NCBI RefSeq assembly: GCF_004328075.1
Contig: NZ_SJFN01000020.1
Location: forward strand, 1 to 64,000
Origin: Siculibacillus lacustris
GTDB lineage: Bacteria; Pseudomonadota; Alphaproteobacteria; Rhizobiales; Ancalomicrobiaceae
Direction of reading: 5' to 3'
DNA length: 64,000 nt
Both the position numbers and the translations under genes were made by a program. The first letter of the stretch is position 1, and each line of letters begins with the position of its first letter. The notes below the pieces were generated by a model that was given only the letters and a program-made list of their open reading frames with translations, made no database searches and was not told the origin of the DNA. This document shows, one piece after another, positions 58,861-64,000 of the stretch.

Positions 58861-59748
58861 ATGACGGGCCGCAAGAAGATCGTCTACCAGGGAGAACCGG
58901 GGGCCAATTCCCATATCGCCGCGCGCGAGGTCTATCCGGATTTCGAGGCGATTCCCTGCGCGACCTTCGAGGACTGCTTCGCCGAGCTCGAACAGGGCAA
59001 CGCCGATCTCGGCATGATTCCGATCGAGAATTCGATCGCCGGCCGCGTCGCCGACATCCATCACCTCTTGCCGAAGTCCGACCTGCACATCATCGGCGAA
59101 TATTTCCTGCCGATCCGCCATCAGCTGATGGCCGTCAAGGGCGCCACCCTCGCCGGTCTGAAGTCCGCCCAGAGCCACCCGCAGGCGCTCGGCCAGTGCC
59201 GCGAGCATCTGCGTGCCCTGGGCCTCGCCGCTGTGGTCGGTGCCGACACCGCCGGATCCGCCCGCGAGATCGCCCAGCTCGCCGACCCGACCCGCGGCGC
59301 CATCGCCTCGCGGCTGGCCGCCGAGATCTACGGCCTCGACATCCTCCAGGCCGACGTCGAGGACCAGTCCCACAACACCACCCGCTTCGTCATCCTGTCG
59401 AAGGAAGACCTGCGCGCCGCCCCCGGCGTCGGGCCGATCATGACCACCTTCGTGTTCCGGGTGCGCAACGTGCCGGCGGCGCTGTACAAGGCGATGGGCG
59501 GCTTCGCCACCAACGGCATCAACATGACCAAGCTCGAGAGCTACATGGTCGAGGGTCACTTCACCGCGACCCAGTTCCTCGCCGACGTCGAGGGCCACCC
59601 CTCCGAGCGCGGCCTCGCCCATGCCTTCGAGGAGCTCGGCTTCTTCACCGACTGGCGCATCCTCGGCGTCTACCGCGCCTCGCCCTATCGCGACACCATG
59701 CGCGAACCCGAGCCGCGCATCCTGCGCCCGGCGATCAAGGGCATGTGA
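58861..59748 (+). CDS. pheA: prephenate dehydratase
   Basis: Converts prephenate to phenylpyruvate in phenylalanine synthesis. The 295-residue monofunctional enzyme has the PDT domain (VYQGEPGANSHIAAREVYPD, MIPIENSIAGRVADIHHLL, and the catalytic SHNTTRFVIL). A C-terminal regulatory ACT domain follows with NGINMTKLESYMVEGHFTAT, the Phe-binding ESRP site being a KLESYM variant. ATG 58861 follows GAGAAGG. Upstream in-frame codons to 58762 are unlike the family. Confidence 0.95.
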   Translation: MTGRKKIVYQGEPGANSHIAAREVYPDFEAIPCATFEDCFAELEQGNADLGMIPIENSIAGRVADIHHLLPKSDLHIIGEYFLPIRHQLMAVKGATLAGLKSAQSHPQALGQCREHLRALGLAAVVGADTAGSAREIAQLADPTRGAIASRLAAEIYGLDILQADVEDQSHNTTRFVILSKEDLRAAPGVGPIMTTFVFRVRNVPAALYKAMGGFATNGINMTKLESYMVEGHFTATQFLADVEGHPSERGLAHAFEELGFFTDWRILGVYRASPYRDTMREPEPRILRPAIKGM

Positions 59749-59908
59749 CGCCGGCGCCGGGCCCGCCCCGGCGCCGATCCCGCGTCGTGCGAGCCTGCCG
59801 CCGCATGGCCGCCCGGCGAGGGCCGCCGTTGCCGCTTCGTCGGGCGGGCGCCTATGGTGCCGCCCGGCTTCGCCCGATCTTGTCTCGTCCGATTCAGTCG
59901 AGGTTCCC

Positions 59909-61093
59909 ATGTCGCTCGCCCGTGGCCGCGAATTCCTCTCCATTCCCGGCCCGACCAACGTGCCCGACGTCGTGCTCGCCGCCATGCACCGGCCGGCGAT
60001 GGACATCTATTCGGCGGACCTGCTGAAGGTCACCGAGAGCTGCCTCGCCGATCTGAAGAAGATTTTCCGCACCGAGTCCGGCACGACCTACGCCTATGTC
60101 GCCAATGGCCATGCCGCCTGGGAGGCGGCGCTGACCAACGTCCTGTCGCGCGGCGACAAGGTGCTGGTGCTGGCCTCCGGGCGCTTTGCGGTCGGCTGGG
60201 GTGACGCCGGCGCCATGCTCGGCCTAGACGTCGAGGTGCTGGCGCGCAGCTGGCACGAGGCGGTCGATCCGGCCGCCGTCGAAGCGCGGCTGAAGGCCGA
60301 CGTCGCCCATGCGATCAAGGCGATCCTGGTGGTGCAGGTCGACACCGCGACCGGCGTGGTCAACGACATCGCGGCGATCCGCGCGGCGATCGATGCCGCC
60401 GGTCATCCGGCGCTGTTCATGGTCGACGCCATCGCCTCGATCGGCTGCATGCCTTTCGAGATGGATCTCTGGGGGATCGACGTCGCCGTCACCGCCTCCC
60501 AGAAGGGGTTGATGATGATCCCCGGCCTCGGCTTCCTGGCGGCGAGCCCCAAGGCCCGCGCCGCCCACGCCACCGCCGGGCTGCGCGCCTCCTATTGGGA
60601 CTGGACCAATCGCGATCAGCCGGAGGGTTACCGCAAGTTCTGCGGCACGGCCCCCGGCCACGCCCTGTTCGGCCAGCGCGCCGCCTTCGATCTGCTGTTC
60701 GCCGAAGGCCTCGAGGCCGCCTGGGTCCGCCATCGGGCCCTCGCGGCCGCCGTCCAGGCTGCGGTCGAGGTCTGGTCGCGCGGCGGCGGCATCGCCTTCA
60801 ACGTCACCGAGCCCGCCGCCCGCGCGCCCTCGGTGACCACCGTCCTGACCCCGGGGTCCGATCCGGAACGGCTGCGCGACTTCACCCGCACGCAGCTCGG
60901 GGTGATCCTCGGCTCCGGCCTCGGCGAACTCTCCGGCCGGGCCTTCCGGATCGCCCATATGGGTTACGTGAACGCGCCGATGGTGCTCGGCACGCTCGGC
61001 GCCATCGAGATCGGCCTCGCGGCACTGGCCATCCCGCACGGCGCCGGCGGCGTCCAGGCGGCGGTGGCCGCGCTGCAGGATCATTTCCGCTGA
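59909..61093 (+). CDS. class V PLP aminotransferase (serine/alanine-glyoxylate aminotransferase type)
   Basis: A 394-residue fold-type I PLP enzyme. It starts GREFLSIPGPTNVPDVVLAA. The phosphate/PLP block has VLVLASGRFAVGWGDAG and LFMVDAIASIGCMPFEMDLW. The PLP lysine lies in VTASQKGLMMIPGLGF (about Lys200). The family includes serine-glyoxylate aminotransferase of the serine cycle and phosphonoacetaldehyde-forming relatives. With no serine-cycle neighbours here the exact substrate stays open. Confidence 0.88.
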   Translation: MSLARGREFLSIPGPTNVPDVVLAAMHRPAMDIYSADLLKVTESCLADLKKIFRTESGTTYAYVANGHAAWEAALTNVLSRGDKVLVLASGRFAVGWGDAGAMLGLDVEVLARSWHEAVDPAAVEARLKADVAHAIKAILVVQVDTATGVVNDIAAIRAAIDAAGHPALFMVDAIASIGCMPFEMDLWGIDVAVTASQKGLMMIPGLGFLAASPKARAAHATAGLRASYWDWTNRDQPEGYRKFCGTAPGHALFGQRAAFDLLFAEGLEAAWVRHRALAAAVQAAVEVWSRGGGIAFNVTEPAARAPSVTTVLTPGSDPERLRDFTRTQLGVILGSGLGELSGRAFRIAHMGYVNAPMVLGTLGAIEIGLAALAIPHGAGGVQAAVAALQDHFR

Positions 61094-61121
61094 CGCAGGG
61101 CATCGCCGCCGGGCCGCGGTC

Positions 61122-61895
61122 TCAGGGCAGCGTCGGCACGCCGGTCGCCGGATCGCGGCCATAGGTGATGGTCTCGAAGCGCATCGAGCGGGTGTCGACC
61201 AGCAGCAACCGGCCGATCAGCGGCTCGCCGACCCCGGTCAGGCACTTCAGCACCTCGGTCGCCGCCAGCGTGCCGAGCACCCCGACCACCGCGCCGAGAA
61301 TCCCGGCCTGGGCGCAGGCCGGCACCAGCCCGGCCGGCGGCGGCTCGGGGAACAGACAGCGATAGCTCGGGTTGGGCGTGCCGTCGGACCCCTCGAGATG
61401 CGGCGCCAGCGTCGTGACCGATCCGTCGTATTCCGACACCGCGGCGGTCACCAGGATCCGCCCGACCGCGAAACACGTGTCGGCGGCGAGGAAGCGCGTG
61501 GTGAAATTGTCCGATCCGTCGACCACCAGATCGTAAGAGCCGACCAGCGCCGCGGCATTGGCCGGGGTGAAACGCTCGGCGTGGATCTCGACCGCGACAT
61601 GGGGGTTGAGGCGGGCGATCGCGTCGCGGGCGCTCTCGACCTTGGGCCGGCCGATGTCGGGGGTGGCGTGGATCACCTGGCGCTGGAGATTGGACAGCGA
61701 CACGGTGTCGTCGTCGACCAGGCCGATCGTCCCGACCCCGGCGGCGGCGAGATAGAGCACCACCGGCGCCCCGAGACCGCCGGCGCCGATCACCAGCACC
61801 CGCGCCCGCTTGAGCTTCTGCTGGCCCGGCCCGCCGACGTCGCGCAACACGATGTGGCGCGCATAGCGCTCGATTTCGTCGGCGTCGAAGGCCAT
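61122..61895 (-). CDS. moeB: MoeB/ThiF-family adenylyltransferase
   Basis: An E1-like enzyme that adenylates the C terminus of a small sulfur carrier (MoaD or ThiS) for molybdopterin or thiamin synthesis. The 257-residue protein has the start ERYARHIVLRDVGGPGQQKL and the nucleotide loop VLVIGAGGLGAPVVLYLAAAG. It also has DDDTVSLSNLQRQVIH and DGSDNFTTRFLAADTC. YRCLFPEPP and the CAQAGILG Cys are present, but no pair of CxxC zinc motifs is obvious. No moaD or thiS is nearby, so which pathway it serves is open. Confidence 0.9.
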   Translation of the reverse strand: MAFDADEIERYARHIVLRDVGGPGQQKLKRARVLVIGAGGLGAPVVLYLAAAGVGTIGLVDDDTVSLSNLQRQVIHATPDIGRPKVESARDAIARLNPHVAVEIHAERFTPANAAALVGSYDLVVDGSDNFTTRFLAADTCFAVGRILVTAAVSEYDGSVTTLAPHLEGSDGTPNPSYRCLFPEPPPAGLVPACAQAGILGAVVGVLGTLAATEVLKCLTGVGEPLIGRLLLVDTRSMRFETITYGRDPATGVPTLP

Positions 61896-62027
61896 GGGCG
61901 AGGATCCGGGCGAAGAGAAACGACACGACCGCCGCCGGGAGGACCCGGGGCGGTCGTCGCACCTATAGCAGGGACGTCGCCGAGCGGCATCCGGGTTTCC
62001 CGGGGCCCCGCACGGCGTCGTCGCGGC

Positions 62028-62990
<963 letters not shown>

Positions 62991-63087
62991 GACGGTGTCC
63001 TCGTGCGTGCGATGGTTGCCCCGACTCTAGGCGACGGCCGGCCGGCGGGCGAGTCCGTCACGTGCCGTGATCGGCCCCTCGGAGAAA

Positions 63088-63115
63088 ATCATATACCGGC
63101 AAGACGATCGACAAA
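63088..63115 (-). promoter_or_regulatory. candidate promoter of cysK
   Basis: On the minus strand TTTGTC (63115-63110), a 16-bp spacer and TATGAT (63093-63088), in the most AT-rich patch of the 197-bp spacer. The leader would be about 90 nt. Confidence 0.45.
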
Positions 63116-63125
63116 GGAACGAAAT

Positions 63126-63138
63126 ACTTCTGAGAAGT
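63126..63138. promoter_or_regulatory. perfect palindrome upstream of the cysK promoter
   Basis: ACTTCT-G-AGAAGT, an exact 13-bp dyad whose edge is 10 bp upstream of the candidate -35. It could be an activator or repressor site. No family is assigned. Confidence 0.35.
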
Positions 63139-63187
63139 CGAAACGGTGGCGTCCGGAGAAACCGGTACCCCGAGCGCCGCGCCTCCC

Positions 63188-63652
63188 TCACCCTCCGGCG
63201 ACCCCCGTCGAGCCGAAGCCGCCGGCCCCGCGCGCCGTCGCGTCGTGGGCGTCGACGGTCACCAGCCGCGCCGCGGTGACCGGCGCCAGCACCAGCTGGG
63301 CGATGCGCTCGCCGCGCCGCACCGTGAAGGGCTCGGCGCCGAGATTGATCAGGATCACCTTGACCTCGCCGCGGTAGTCGGCGTCGATCGTGCCCGGCGA
63401 ATTCAGCACCGTCACCCCGTGCTTGGCGGCGAGACCGGAGCGTGGCCGCACCTGACCTTCGTGGCCGGCGGGAATCGCCAGGATCAGACCGGTCGGAATC
63501 AGCGCCCGGCCGAGCGGCGGCAGAATCACCGGCATGCCGTCGTCGACCGCGGCGATCAGGTCGAGACCGGCCGAATCGGCGGTCTGGCGGGTCGGCAGCG
63601 GCAGGCCCTCGCCATGGGGCAGGCGGAGGACGGCGACGTCGATCTCGATCAT
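63188..63652 (-). CDS. dut: deoxyuridine 5'-triphosphate nucleotidohydrolase
   Basis: Trimeric dUTPase that removes dUTP and yields dUMP. The 154-residue protein shows the five motifs in order: [48 protein letters not shown] and the C-terminal [10 protein letters not shown]. It lies 19 bp after the mbfA-type gene on the same strand. Confidence 0.96.
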   Translation of the reverse strand: MIEIDVAVLRLPHGEGLPLPTRQTADSAGLDLIAAVDDGMPVILPPLGRALIPTGLILAIPAGHEGQVRPRSGLAAKHGVTVLNSPGTIDADYRGEVKVILINLGAEPFTVRRGERIAQLVLAPVTAARLVTVDAHDATARGAGGFGSTGVAGG

Positions 63653-63671
63653 GACGGTCTTTCGCTGGAAA

Positions 63672-64000
63672 TCACGCGGAGCCGATCAGGATGCCGGTCA
63701 GGAACACCAGCACCCCGCCGACGACGATCTGGAATGCCGCCCGCAGGAACGGCGTATCCATGTACTTGTAGCGGATCCACGAGATCGCCCACAGTTCGAT
63801 CGCCACCAGCACCGCGGCGACCCCAGTCGCCGCCCAGAAGTGCGGGATCAGATAGGGCAGGGCATGGCCCAGTCCACCGATCGTGGTCATCGCCCCCGAC
63901 ACGAAGCCGCGGATCCACGGCGACCCGCGGCCCGACAGGGCGCCGTCGTCGGACAGCGCCTCGGCGAAGCCCATCGAGATGCCGGCGCCGATCGACGCGG
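63672..64000 (-). CDS. mbfA: VIT1/CCC1-family membrane protein, probable MbfA iron exporter, C-terminal part
   Basis: Only the last 109 residues are in the window; the start lies beyond position 64000. The sequence [19 protein letters not shown], then [20 protein letters not shown] and three more hydrophobic segments matches the C-terminal vacuolar-iron-transporter domain of MbfA (membrane-bound ferritin A). In Agrobacterium and Bradyrhizobium MbfA exports iron and is regulated by Irr. The ferritin-like N-terminal domain that would prove this is outside the window. It is followed by dut. Confidence 0.75.
   Translation of the reverse strand, partial: ASIGAGISMGFAEALSDDGALSGRGSPWIRGFVSGAMTTIGGLGHALPYLIPHFWAATGVAAVLVAIELWAISWIRYKYMDTPFLRAAFQIVVGGVLVFLTGILIGSA

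Overview
The window is very GC-rich chromosomal DNA from an alphaproteobacterium, most likely of the order Hyphomicrobiales (Rhizobiales). The evidence is gene order: mutS/maeB/glnD/murJ, lnt next to a PhrR/PraR-type regulator and metK, rimP-nusA-ylxR-infB-rbfA-truB-rpsO-pnp, cycM/kdsB/pheA, and an MbfA-type iron exporter. The Fur protein lacks the CxxC motif, as is common in this group. Most content is housekeeping. No tRNA, rRNA, phage, transposase or CRISPR array was found.

Layout. 1-1272 is the 5' part of mutS on the minus strand, broken by a frameshift and by an exact 248-bp direct repeat 708 bp apart at the window edge. 1.6-19.8 kb (plus) carries maeB, glnD, murJ, trpS, a universal stress protein, nfuA, tsaB-rimI, fur-plsC, and a tightly coupled miaB-phoH-ybeY-corC-lnt run. 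19.9-22.7 kb holds the praR-type regulator, metK and trmB. 22.7-34.5 kb is the transcription/translation block rimP to pnp. It is interrupted by a YcxB-like membrane protein before rbfA and by an opposite-strand mtgA. 34.5-37.7 kb has small metabolic genes: transglutaminase-like, SDR, DUF1330 and FAH. 37.7-47.5 kb (minus) holds polA, pheT, a DUF559 nuclease, pheS, rplT, rpmI, a glycolipid-binding-fold protein and infC with an ATT start. 48.6-56.9 kb (minus) is a yej-type peptide ABC importer operon with two binding proteins and a PIN toxin-antitoxin pair between yejE and yejF. 57.1-64.0 kb holds cycM, kdsB, prephenate dehydratase, a PLP aminotransferase, moeB/thiF, cysK, dut and the end of mbfA.

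The most unusual signal is a repeated palindromic element: two 34-43 bp GC-rich arms in inverted orientation, 86-103 bp apart. Three copies lie within 14 kb. One is in the rbfA-truB spacer. One is inside the coding sequence of polA, in frame, adding about 62 residues. One lies between pheS and pheT, where it encodes the C-terminal tail of a DUF559 (Vsr-like) nuclease gene whose stop overlaps the pheT start. The arms are stop-free in all six frames, which recalls the coding-compatible palindromic elements of Rickettsia.

Functionally the window links amino-acid and tRNA charging genes (trpS, pheST, metK, cysK, pheA) with ribosome assembly (rimP, rbfA, ybeY, infB/infC, rpsO, rplT, rpmI) and envelope functions (murJ, mtgA, lnt, plsC, kdsB, yej importer). 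Gene-to-gene overlaps of the GTGA/ATGA/TTGA type are frequent.
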